A DNA stretch of 64,000 nucleotides from Guyanagaster necrorhizus. Taxonomy: Eukaryota > Basidiomycota > Agaricomycetes > Agaricales > Physalacriaceae. The notes beneath the pieces are model-generated. The model was not told the DNA's origin. It ran no database searches and saw only the letters and a program-made list of their open reading frames with translations. The DNA lies in contig NW_025064890.1 of assembly GCF_019112545.1 (NCBI RefSeq), forward strand, positions 178,283-242,282, in the 5' to 3' direction. The position numbers and the translations under genes were made by a program. Shown in pieces: positions 36,850 to 47,179 of this stretch (position 1 is its first letter; each line of letters opens with the position of its first letter).

Positions 36850-39800
36850 GAAGCAACTCTGTTCCCTCCGTGCAAGTTCAGGGTTGCGTCGACTGTATTC
36901 GCACACTGGAGGTCATCACTCTCAATGCAACATCCCTTTCCAATCACTCCTTCCACATTCCCCTCTCAGCAGAATTGCCGACTACTACAGAATCCGATGG
37001 TTCCCCAACTTGTATCATCCTATGTTTTCTTGCCCTTATTGATTCTGGCTCTAGCCACTGCTTTATTGACACTAAGTATGTAGCTGCCAATGAAATCCCC
37101 ATTAAAACCATCCCTAGTATGCAACTTCAATTATTTGATGGCTCCATTGGGAGCCGTATATCTCAAATCACAACCATCCCCATCTGTTTCCCATCCAGAG
37201 ACACCTTCCCCATTGACTTTTATGTCACTCCTCTGGATTCATCTTGCAATCTTGTCCTAGGATACAACTGGCTCTCCCGCTACAATCCACTGATTGACTG
37301 GGCTGAGAACAGTATTATTTTCTGTTCAAGCTACCAGAACTCCACTCCAACCAATTCCATGGCCTCCACCATATCCCAGGGACTTCCATGCCCACAGGAC
37401 AACAGTCTATTTTTTTTCGAGCCTTCCAGCTCAAATCCAGGACCTCCATGCCCACAGGACAACAGTCCACCCCTTTCCGAGCCTTCCAGCTCAATTTCAG
37501 GACTTTCATGCCCATCGGACTCTATCAGTCCAACTTCCGGAGCTTCACCCCATTCCAAGTCCACATCGGGTAGCTGGCGGACTTCATTCCCATATGAACC
37601 CATCTACTCCTATCCTCCCTCAGAATCTTTTACTATGAAAGCACACCCAAAGATCTCCATCATATCCACTGCTGCATTCATCCGAGCCAGTGCAGAAGAA
37701 GGCACCCAGCAGTTCACACTGCAGCCTTCTTTGCCTAATATTGGAGCCAAAGCCGCATCCATGGAACCGGCAGATCTTTCATCAGTGCCAGTAGAGTACC
37801 ACGATTTTGCAGATGTCTTCAGCAATACCCTCTCCGAAAAACTACCTGAACACAGACCGTACGACCTCAAAATCAACCTTGAGGAAGGGACATCCCCACC
37901 ACTTGGACCCATTTATTCTCTCTCAGAATCTGAACTCAAAGCTCTACGAGAGTTTATTGATGATAATCTGTGCAATGGGTTCATTACTCTGTCCCGCTCT
38001 CCACATGGGGCTCCAGTTCTATTCGTCAAGAAAAAGACCAGTGAACTCCGACTTTGTGTCGACTACCATGGCCTAAACAAAATCTCCAAGAAAGATCGCT
38101 ACCCTCTCCCTCTCATTTCTGATCTCCTCGACTCTGCCCACTCCGCACGCATCTACACCAAGCTCGACCTTCGGCATGCCTACCATCTCGTTTGCATAGC
38201 TAAGGGGGACGAATGGAAAACAGCCTTCCAGACCCGTTACAGTTCCTTCGAATGGCACATCATGCCCTTTGGCCTCACAAATGCTCCAGTGGCATTCCAA
38301 CGATTTGTGAACGATATATTCTCAGACATGCTCGACATATCAGTAGTAGTCTACCTCGATGACATCCTCATATATTCCAACAACCCGGAAGATCACCAGA
38401 AACATGTTCATGAGGTCCTATGCAGGCTTAGAGCTAATGGACTCTACTGCAAAGGTTCCAAATGCGAATTCAACTGGGACTCCGTGGAGTACCTAGACTA
38501 CATCCTATCACCTGAAGGACTTCGCATGTCTGAAGAAAAAGTCAAGGCGATTGTCGACTGGCCGGTGCCATGAAAAGTCAAGGACATCCAATCCTTCCTC
38601 GGCTTTGCCAACTTCTACCATCGCTTCATACACGGATATAGCGATATCGTCATCCCTCTTACACGACTCACCCACAAGGAAACTCCATGGAAATTTGACA
38701 ACAAATGCTTGGCTGCCTTCAATGAATTGAAACAAGCCTTTACACATGCTCCTATCCTTACTCACTGGGTTCCCGATCGAAAGATAGTGGTGGAAACTGA
38801 CGCCTCCGATTACGCCATCGCAGCTATCCTCTCTATCTACCTCAAAGATGGTGAAATTCACCCGATTGTGTTCTGCTCCCAGAGCCTCCACAATGCTGAA
38901 TTCAACTATGACACCCATGACAAGGAGCTCCTGGCCATTTTCGAAGCTTTTAAACATTGGCGGCACTACCTTGAAGGCTCCGCAGACTCCATCGATGTCG
39001 TAACAGACCACAAGAACCTTGAATACTTCGCCACCACTAAGATTCTAACCCACTGACAGGTCTGCTGGTCCGAATACCTATCCCAGTTCAACCTAGTAAT
39101 CCAGTTCTGCCCTGGAAAACTTGGTGGAAAACTGGATGCGCTCACTAGACGATGGGACATCTACCCTAAAGAGGGGGATAGCCAATATGCCCAAATCAAC
39201 CTGCACAATTTCCGACCCGTGTTCACCCAAGAACAACTCTCTGCGTCACTCCGAGCAACCTATCTCGAAGGCCCCACCCTATGGGCTAGTGCCATCATGG
39301 ATATTGACAAACTCCACACCGATATCAGACAAGCACAATCCTCTGATGCTATGTCCTCCAACAGCCTCCGCCAGACCAAGGCCGCTTCTGAATCCTCTCC
39401 CTCTCAATAGTCCATTGACGAATCCAACATCCTTTGCTTCAAAGGCCATATCTACATCCTGGACTCTGACGATCTCTGTCTTCGTATACTACAGAACAAT
39501 CATGACCACATCTTGGCAGGTCACTTTGGTCAAAACCAGACATTAGAACTAGTCCAGCGGAACTACACCTGGCCAAAGATGTATGAATATGTCTGACACT
39601 ATGTTAAGTCCTGCACAGTTTGTGGGTGCAACAAGGCACCCAGACACCGCCCCTATAGGTTACTGAAACCTCTGCCAGTTCCTGAATGGCCATGGGATTC
39701 TATTTCCATAGACTTCATTGAACAACTACTGGACTCCAATAGATTTACTGCCATCTTAGTAGTCATAGACTAAGCTAGCAAGCAAGCCATCTTTATTCCC

Positions 39801-40802
39801 ACTCATGACACCATCAACTCCGTGGAGCTCGCCCAACTTTTCCTTATCCACGTATTCTCCAAACATGGGGTACCCAGTCACATCACATCCGACCACAGCT
39901 CCGAATTCGTCTCCCAATTCACTCGTGTCTTAGCCATGGCTCTTGACATGGAACTCCACCTTACCTCTGGTTATCATCCAGAGGCCAATGGCCAAACTGA
40001 ATGAGCAAACCAAACTCTGGAATAATACATCCACATCTACTGCTCCTACCAGCAGGACAACTGGGACACCCTCTTACCCATTGCTGAATTTGCCTACAAT
40101 AATGCCCCTAATGCGTCCACCGGAATTTCCCCATTCTTTGCTAACAAGGGTTACCACCCCAACATCACCATTCACCCTGAAAGGGATATCACCTCCACCC
40201 GGGCCCGAGATTTCGTGGTCAACCTTGAGGAACTCTATCAATTACTGAAGGATGAAATTTCTGAAGCCCAGTCTTGCTACAAGACCCAAGCAGACAAGCA
40301 CCGGATTCCGGCACCTCCATTCACAGTGGGAGACAAGGTCTACCTCAGCTCCAAACATATCAAAACCACCCGCCCAACCAGAAAATTCTTGGAGAAATAC
40401 CTTGGTCCTTTCGAAATCATAGCCCAACCTGGTACCCACTCCTTTACTCTGAGTCTTCCGCTGGACCTCCGGTCCATTCACCCCATCTTCCATGTGTCAC
40501 AATTGGAACCCATAGAAGAAAACACCATTCCTAACCAAATCCAACCACCACCGCCTCCAGTCAAAGTTGACGAAGAAGAACATTTTGAAATAGCCCAAAT
40601 CCTCGACTCTAAACTGGACCGCCAGTTCTGCTGCCCACTGCTGTACAAAATCCAGTGGCTAGGATATGAAGGTACCAATGAAGAATTTGCTTGGTTACCG
40701 GCCTCTGAGTTCTCCGCCGATGAACTTATTGAAGAATTCTACCATCGATATCCAGACAAACCAGGACCCTTGTCCAAAGTTATTCAAATATCCCATTCCT
40801 AA
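36762..40802 (+). pseudogene. pol: A1 pol (protease, RT, RNase H, integrase, chromodomain)
   Basis: One continuous frame of about 1,347 codons with seven in-frame stops: 38571 (TGA), 39054 (TGA), 39408 (TAG), 39594 (TGA), 39771 (TAA), 40002 (TGA), 40023 (TAA). No frameshift. Protease DSG at 37041-37049. A 20-residue repeat linker at 37380-37515. RT from about 37860 with YLDD at 38352-38363. RNase H Asp at 38799 (VVETDASDYA), then THDKELLAIFEA and VVTDHKNLEYF. Integrase zinc finger about 39508-39630 (CTVCGCNK). Catalytic Asp at 39711, Asp at 39891 and Glu at 39999, an exact D-x35-E. Chromodomain about 40575-40770 (YKIQWLGYEGTNEEFAWLP). It overlaps gag by at least 88 nt, minus-1 relative to gag. 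Confidence 0.92.
37380..37515 (+). repeat. 60-bp tandem repeat in the pol linker
   Basis: Two full units plus a part, period 60 bp, encoding 20-residue units around CPQDNS and EPSSS between protease and RT. A4 has fewer units (about 55665-55745). Confidence 0.8.
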
Positions 40803-40985
40803 TACAGTGCTACTCTGGACACCACTATTGTCCCACCTTACCATTTCAATTCTAACCACTAATTACCACCGATCGATCACCCTTCCTACACTTTCAAAGT
40901 CAAAAAATTTTTTTGCATTTACATTTTTTTTTTTTCCACCACCAACATCCGACACCCTTTTCTATATACATTTTGTACAAAATAT
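40803..40985. other. Convergent spacer between A1 pol and the antisense gene
   Basis: 183 bp between the stops of two facing genes, with T-rich runs at 40909-40913 and 40925-40935 and an AT-rich end. It is probably the 3' end region for both transcripts; no specific signal identified. Confidence 0.45.
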
Positions 40986-42374
40986 TTATAAAGAAGCGGA
41001 ACCCAATGGGCTTGCACCAGAACCCGAACTCTCCCTCTGCTCCTTTAACTCCTCTATATTCTCGTCCAGCCCCTTCAACATCACCTCCCAAAGATTCTTC
41101 ACCTCCTGATCCCTCTCATCCTTGAAAATCAGTCGGACCTTCTTCCAGGCCTCCACCTTGGACTCCGAAAACAGCTCCGAAGGAGACGACATATCATCGG
41201 AACTGTAGTCATCTTGAAGATCTGCCACAGTATCATGAACATCTGCCACCTTGTCCACTAACTCATCCATGCAACACATCAACTTGTGTATCAATTGTGA
41301 AAGTTGGTGGAGACCGGCGGAGACCTCCACACTGCTGATCACCTCACTTGCGGTGACCCCCTTGTTGAATGAACAGGTGGTTTTCTTGATCTTGCAGTGA
41401 GAGCAAGTCTGCCCTCGACTGGCGCCTTCGGTTACCAGGCGTGCATAACACTGGGCACCATCTTGACAACAGCGCACACAACTCCCTAAAAACAAAAAAG
41501 CTAAGTTGAGCCATGAAAGAAAACCAAGACACTTACTTTCACCATCCAACAATTTCTCGCCCCCCACCAGTCCCGCCACTTCCAACTTTGCCTGCTTTTT
41601 GGGGCTAACAACCACCTCTGTCCCACTGCCATCCACTATGCTCCTTGACCTGAACTTGTGTTTATGGTCTTTCTCCGCCGGACCTGCTGCCCTTCTCTTC
41701 CTCTCCTGCACCCTCTTCCTCCTCTCCAGAGTCCCCTCGGATTCCTCGGACTCATCATCTCCCTCAGTCCCCTTGTCCTGTTCATCATCAGATTCTGGAG
41801 GCGTAGGGTGAGTCACCTTGAAGTGAAGACCAGGGCCAGGACCAAACCATTCTGCCAACACTCAATGCAGCCGAAAATCAATGGCCTCCATGGGGGTCAT
41901 TTGCAATCCATCCTCTGCAACCATCCCCTCCAGCTCTACCTCCTCAGCCTCAGCCCTCGCCACTGACTCTGCAGCCTCCCTCTCCTCAGCTTTCCTTTGA
42001 GCTGCCTCTTTCAATGCCTCCTTAGCCCGCCTCTCCGTAGCCTGCCGAACCTCCTCCCTCTTCCTCTCCAACTCCTCCTTCTGCTCCTTTTTCCATGCCT
42101 CTCAGGCCACATGGTCCGCCTGGACCCTTTCCTCCCGCTCCCGCTCCCCTTGCCATTCCAAATGGCTCTCCACGGCCTCCGCATATTCTTCCTCTGTGGT
42201 TCGCCATTCCAGACAAAACAATTCTTTGGCCTCTTCAGGGCCATTGGGGGTGGATCCCCTCACCAAAGGCTCGGGAGTGCGTGAGCGACGATATGTGGTG
42301 AGCGATGACATAGGTGAAGATGGTGGTTTCAGAACAAGCTGAAAAAACTCCCACAGCCACCAACAATCTTCCAT
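40986..42374 (-). pseudogene. A1 antisense accessory gene: coiled-coil Zn2Cys6-like protein
   Basis: One frame of 463 codons, ATG 42374 to TAA 40986, opposite to gag-pol, with in-frame TGA at codons 91 (42102-42104) and 171 (41862-41864), both likely former CGA. The order is: N-terminal domain; Glu/Lys/Ala coiled coil (codons about 92-160); acidic stretch; basic NLS-like RRKRVQERKRR and SPKKQAK; the six-cysteine motif at 41480-41373; and a C-terminal coiled coil. The motif is C-x2-C-x6-C, 14 residues, then C-x2-C-x6-C (CSHCKIKKTTC), the spacing of fungal binuclear zinc clusters, with the basic run in the second half. A 51-nt intron (41536-41486) is predicted. Likely a nuclear DNA- or chromatin-binding partner of the element; its role is unknown. 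Confidence 0.8.
41486..41536 (-). other. Predicted 51-nt intron in the antisense gene
   Basis: Minus strand GTAAGTGTCTTG to TTTTTAG, with a branch-like CTCAACTTAG. Phase 1. Removal joins GAA-A to GG-AGT-TGT just before the first cysteine. The frame is open with or without it here, but not in A4 and A6. Confidence 0.7.
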
Positions 42375-42421
42375 GTAGCCCCACTGGCCATCAGGATCTA
42401 CACTCTTGAGGGCAAGAATGC

Positions 42422-42435
42422 TAAGAGGGGGATAC
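42422..42435 (+). promoter_or_regulatory. Polypurine tract of A1
   Basis: TAAGAGGGGGATAC directly precedes the 3' LTR; this is where plus-strand DNA synthesis would be primed. Confidence 0.7.
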
Positions 42436-42927
42436 TGTTATGTGCATGCTGCCGGCCTCCATGTCACCTCAACCAACCGTGAATCCAATCACACTACCCA
42501 CCGGACTCTGACCGCTTCCCATTACCTACTAATTTCATTTCATCAGTATCATTTCACATCTGTATTTTACATTGTAATATCTAGACCCCGAACTTGGTAA
42601 CGAATACCGACACCAGAACCCAATGGAACCTGACTCGGAATTAGCTACTATTAGTATATAAAGCCATGTACATCATCGTAGCCACTCAGTTCGAATATCA
42701 ACTTGGATAAGCCATCTACACTTCGTACTCACTTCTCCCTATCTCATCCATCAGATTCCACTCCAAAGGATACTCCTGTTCACTTCTCTGACAGAACTCC
42801 ATTCTGTCTATCCAGATCCTTGGGCTCCAACTCAAGGGTGACATTGCCAATAGCTTTGTCAATGCCCACACACTCCGCCGGACTCCGCGCATGCACTCAA
42901 GCCCACTCGATTGGCACATTCCTAACA
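42436..42927 (+). repeat. A1 3' LTR
   Basis: 492 bp, TGTTATGTGCATGC to CCTAACA. It would also have to supply the promoter of the antisense gene, whose ATG lies 62 bp inside it. Confidence 0.95.
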
Positions 42928-42932
42928 AAAGG

Positions 42933-44799
42933 CTATCTTATTTATATCAGCACTGAGGTATGTGATGTAGACCTTAAAATATTGTTCACAATTGACTAGG
43001 AATTGGTTGATATCATTTGAGATGCTCTTGAAAGATTTTGGGATGTGGAGAAGGTTGGACTTATATTGGAGCATAGTAGCATTTTAGAGTAAGGCCCTCA
43101 TCAGATTAGAGTACTCATCAAAGAAGGGTTAGTGCTATTCAGCCAGTGGTCCTAAAAGAGAGTGGAGGGAGCTATCTTCAGTGATGGGACTTCTCACTAA
43201 TAGTACTTCCTTTTATATAATACACTCATCTCAGATCATAAATCTAAAATAGACTGCTTTGGAGTTGTCCTTACTCTTGATTACTTTGTCTTGTGGCAGC
43301 TATCCTCTGAAAAGCTGGCTTTCATGGCCTGTCTATAGATTTCAGAAGCTGACTAATCATAAGAGTGTCTGTAGTTTGAGTTGGACAGCTTGAAGTGTGA
43401 CTTCTTGGCCCAGTGCTATAGATTGAGAATATTGGATACTAATGGTTTGAATGGATAGAGCCATATATACAGCATGTTTTGAGGATATCAGCAGGGTGTT
43501 TGGCATTGGCCAGACCTCATACTTGAAAGTTGACAGGGCCTTCAATTAGTCTTCAGAGTGCATTCTGTTATAGATATAAATAGCATAGTCAGTTGCAGTA
43601 TACTGTAATATATATCTTTTCTCATTATTGTTTGCAACTGCATATCTCCTTCCCAGAGAAGTCATCAACCAGCTGATCTCTTTTCATAGCAATGCTGTTC
43701 CTTTGCAATATAGTTCTTCAAATTCTTCTTTCTAACTCTGGTGTATTTTCTCTTCAAGCATCTCTTTGTTGGTGTTTTCATACTGTATTCAGGAGTCAAT
43801 TTTAGCTGAGATATTCTCTTTACTCTTCTCAAAGAAGTCAGTAGGTGAGTTATAGATAGATAGCTCAAAAGCCTTGATCATTACTGAAGAGCTTCTGGTT
43901 AGTTCTGGTTTCTGTTTTGATACTGGTAGTTCTAGAAGAAGGCTGCTGTCAAAGTCAAAAAGGTCTGACCTCTTAGTCTACCTCACATATTCTCTCTCTC
44001 TCCACCCTTTAGCTATATCAGTGAAAGTCTCTATAAAACTGCTCATTGAGAAAGAAGGCAGCAATATATTTGTGTAGGAATTATCAGAGGGCTCTTTTGG
44101 AGATCCTGGCCTCTGAGGGTACTCAAATATCATATTCTCCAAGGATAGAGCTGGCATTAGAGGGAAGAGTACTGATACTTTCACTGTAGCTGAGCAGAGA
44201 AGATTCTGCAACTCTAATTCATCAGGCCTCTTTTATGCTGATTTCTTTGGTGAATCCACTCTAGAGGTCTTCTTCATCATCTGGTCTCCACTCATAGAGA
44301 CTAATGTCTTTGCTTTCTGTGTATAATCTGTAGTGGTTGGATGGAGCTGAGTCCCACTCTGCTGTCTGTTCTTCTTGCTGCTGTCATTTATACTGTGCAT
44401 TGTAATATTTTTTATCAGCCTCCTGCTGCTGACAATCAAGCTCCTCTTTCTCAAGCTGGTCAAAATACTCTTCCTTCTCTATCCACTTGATATCTTGGCA
44501 TGAAGGAGATTTAAGCAGAGAAAGGGATGTTGTGAAGGGAGAGATCTGGCATAATATTTTAGAGTATTCACTGTATTTGCTGGAAAGAGTGGTAGTGCTT
44601 GACTACCCAAGCTGTAATTGATTGATGTCCACAGCAAAGTTGGATGATTGCTAATAAGCCTAAAAGCATTCTGATAATAGAAGCTAGAAGCTTGAAGAAG
44701 TTGTCAGTAAGATCAGAGATAGATGTATCTGATAGTGACATTTAGTTTTCTTTACTCTCAATAGATGTAAGAAAAGGGAAGCAGAAGCCTCAAGCTAAT
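42933..44799 (-). pseudogene. Gypsy-B gag, proximal part (B6)
   Basis: Minus-strand gag leader and N-terminal part, aligned in words with B3 11950-12130 (near 43130-42950) and with the leader region. It ends at a PBS, TTAGCTTGAGGCT reversed (44786-44798), next to its 5' LTR. It continues at 34864 beyond A1. Confidence 0.75.
44786..44798 (-). promoter_or_regulatory. PBS of B6, variant
   Basis: Minus strand TTAGCTTGAGGCT. The R-start motif in its LTR (44949-44961) is AGCCTCAAGCTAT, 12 of 13 complementary. The variant G appears in both partners. Confidence 0.6.
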
Positions 44800-45243
44800 T
44801 ATTAGGCTTAAGTAATATGCAATTACTAACACATGATAAATAAGCACTGTATCAAGTTCATACAGTCACACTTGAGTCTACTAAATGTAGCAGTATTATA
44901 TCTTAAGATCAATATAAGTTGACTTGAGATAAAGTGGTAGAATAAAGGATAGCTTGAGGCTGGGGATATATGACATTATCTATGCTACTTATATATCATT
45001 TGTCTCATAGATAAATATAAACCTACTAATTGTGCATACTTGAGCTATAGTGCTCATTGTCCTAGAGTATCATGGTTACTTACAAAAGAGATGTTGTCCT
45101 GTTGTCAGGGTATCACTATGTGTCATGAAATAATGGTTGGTTGTGCTGACTAAGATTGTCTCACAGTCCTAAGTACTCTTTTAGATACTCTGGCTAAGCA
45201 GAAATAGGGGATAAAAAAAGAAAAAAGAGTGAAAATCATAACA
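44800..45243 (-). repeat. Gypsy-B 5' LTR of B6
   Basis: 444 bp, plus strand TATTAGGCTTAAG to ATCATAACA. It cuts into the A5 antisense gene at 45244. Confidence 0.8.
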
Positions 45244-45690
45244 ATAGTCTCTATAGAGATTATTTATAACTCACTCTCTATTACCAACTCTTCTGGCAGT
45301 GCACTCTTCATTGCTGCCTCTCTTGCTGCAGCTTTTATAGTCTCCTTCTCCAAACCCTGCCATTAAGCTATCTCCTCTACAGCCTCTCTTTCTGTGGCTT
45401 TCTTTTGAGCCTCCTCCTTTGTAAGCTTCTTCACTGCCCACCAAACCTTCTTCCTCTTCCTTTTCAATTCTTTCTTTTGCTCCCTTTTCCATACCTCCTA
45501 GACCATATAGTCTATCTGAATCTTTTTCTCTCTCTTCTGCTCTCTCTTCTATTTCAAATGACTGTCTATAGCCTTTGCATACTTATCTTCTGCAGTTTGA
45601 CATTCTAAATAAAACAATTCCTTGGTCTCTTGAAGGCTATTGGAGGTGGACTCTCATATCAAAGAATCAAGAGTTTTTGAATAGTGATAT
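45244..45690 (-). pseudogene. Antisense accessory gene N-terminal remnant (A5)
   Basis: Glu/Lys-rich minus-strand frame fragments matching the first coiled coil of the A1 gene (41900-42200). The element is oriented plus. The part beyond 45244 is lost at the B6 LTR, and the LTR-proximal part is deleted. Confidence 0.65.
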
Positions 45691-46139
45691 GCTAATCATA
45701 AGACTCACTGGAATCTGCCACTTTTCAGTACCTACTAATTTTATTTTATTATTATCATTTCATATTTGTATTTCACATTCTAGTATCTAGACTCTGAACA
45801 TAGTAGTGAATAGCTGATACTAGAATCCAATAGACTCTAACTCAGACTTAACTACCAATAGTATATAAACTATATACAAGCATTATAATTACTCAGTTCA
45901 AATATCAACTTGAATAGCCATCTACACTTCATACTCACATCAGCTCCTCTCTATTTTGTCTGCTGGATTCTGCTTTGAAGGATATTCCTCTTCACTTCTC
46001 TGACAGAACTTCATTCTATCCATTCAAATCTTTGGGCTCCAACTCAAGGGTGACATTGCTAATAGCTTTGTTGATATCCACACACTCTGTCAGTCTCTAT
46101 ATATGCACTCAAGCCTAATTAATTGACACATTCCTAACA
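45691..46139 (+). repeat. Partial Gypsy-A LTR of A5
   Basis: Lacks about 45 bp of the LTR start, keeps TATATAAA and AGTTCAAATAT, and ends CCTAACA at 46139. CpG-poor. Confidence 0.8.
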
Positions 46140-46655
46140 CTTTGCTCCTTTGATGGTGCACTAAGTCTATTTGATTTTGAAGGGCTTGAGTCAATTAGTG
46201 GGAGTCACTCTCCTTGTTTGGTCTATAAGCAGTTGAGTCTTGTCTTTAGGCAATTCTTTCAGTGATTTCATAGTAGATAATTGAAGTATATTTGAATGCA
46301 TATATAATTTAGACATAGCTATAGAAGTAGTATAAGTCTGTCCAGCAGCTTTATAAGACACACCACTAAGTCCTTCAGCTGATTCAGTAGAATTGCTCAC
46401 TGGTCAGCCTCATCTTTTACTTCCTCAACCTTCATATCCTTGCCAAGCTCCTCTAATCTGTCTGCTTCCTTCTGCAATTCAGCAATCTGCATCTATATAT
46501 CTTTTCAGATTTGTTTCTTCTTCAGACAGTTCTGCAATAAATGCCTCTTCTATCTATAGTTGAAGCATTTGCCTTTTTTCTTCAGCTAGTCTATATCTAT
46601 CAATTTATTGCTTTCAGTGTATATAGTATCAGTGCTTGTTTTCTACATTTATTAT
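46140..46655 (-). pseudogene. Gypsy-B gag nucleocapsid remnant (B7)
   Basis: Minus-strand words KGKCFNYR and LLQNCLKKK (about 46580-46520) mark the zinc knuckle, preceded by an LIDID motif and followed by the lysine/glutamate tail (QIAELQKEADRLEEL). The rest of the element is absent. Confidence 0.7.
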
Positions 46656-46663
46656 AATAATAA

Positions 46664-47117
46664 TTATTATTTTTCTTCTTTCTTATAAATTGACCTCTAT
46701 TTATGCTTAGTTAGAGTGCTTATAAGTGCTTGAGATCATGGGACAGGCTTAGTCAGCACAACAAGCCTGTTCAGTCATTGTCTCTTGACACAACAGAACA
46801 ACCTGATGATACACAGCAAACCTTTTGTGTATAGTAGTGACACTCAAGAACAATAAGCACAAAGAATTTGACAATATACAATAGGAAGTAGTATAATTAG
46901 CCATGACTTGTATAGTATATAAGATAGCTCACTCTCATTGATATACTCCAGCTTCAAGCTAAAGTTTATCCTTATACCATTCTATCCTTAAGTCAACTCT
47001 AAGGCCTTATGTCACTACAATCAATATTCACACAAGTGAACTCTGATATTCCACTCAAAATGCAAAGTGATGTCAGTTTATCATGTGTTTATGATCATAT
47101 GAAGCTTGGGTCTAACA
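46664..47117 (+). repeat. Gypsy-B 5' LTR of B8
   Basis: About 454 bp, ends CTAACA at 47117; the left end is blurred by an A/T run (46650-46675). R start AGCTTCAAGCTAA at 46950-46962 is a perfect complement of the PBS TTAGCTTGAAGCT at 47119-47131. Confidence 0.8.
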
Positions 47118-47179
47118 ATTAGCTTGAAGCTTTCTCTTCTCTTTTCTCATGCACTATAGTGTAGAGGAAACTGAATGTC

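Larger units (their letters stand above)
34870..42927 (+). mobile_element. Gypsy-A element A1, near-complete chromovirus (8,058 bp)
   Basis: Two 492-bp LTRs, perfect 5-bp duplication AAAGG, PBS, gag, pol with chromodomain, polypurine tract, and an antisense third gene. Far more CpG remains than in its neighbours. It carries no recognised frameshift, but gag has one, pol seven and the antisense gene two in-frame stops, all explicable as C-to-T or G-to-A changes. It sits inside B6 gag, making it one of the latest insertions. Confidence 0.95.

Noticed and set aside
37294..37638. Separate protein in the pol linker
   Set aside because: Alternate frame of the 60-bp repeat region inside pol.
38508..39011. 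167-codon minus-strand frame as a second antisense gene
   Set aside because: Mirrors RNase H/RT coding sequence; relatives in A2 and A3 are equally explained as shadows and no motif is visible.
39121..39546. 141-codon frame, with a relative at 17696-18118 on the minus strand
   Set aside because: Both are the same alternate frame of the RNase H/integrase junction; similarity comes from overlap with pol.
40986..41861. Host transcription factor gene
   Set aside because: The same gene recurs in the same place in every Gypsy-A copy and its frame continues upstream to 42374, so it belongs to the element.
34870..42927. Insertion age from LTR divergence
   Set aside because: Differences are almost all CpG transitions, so a neutral clock would overestimate age.
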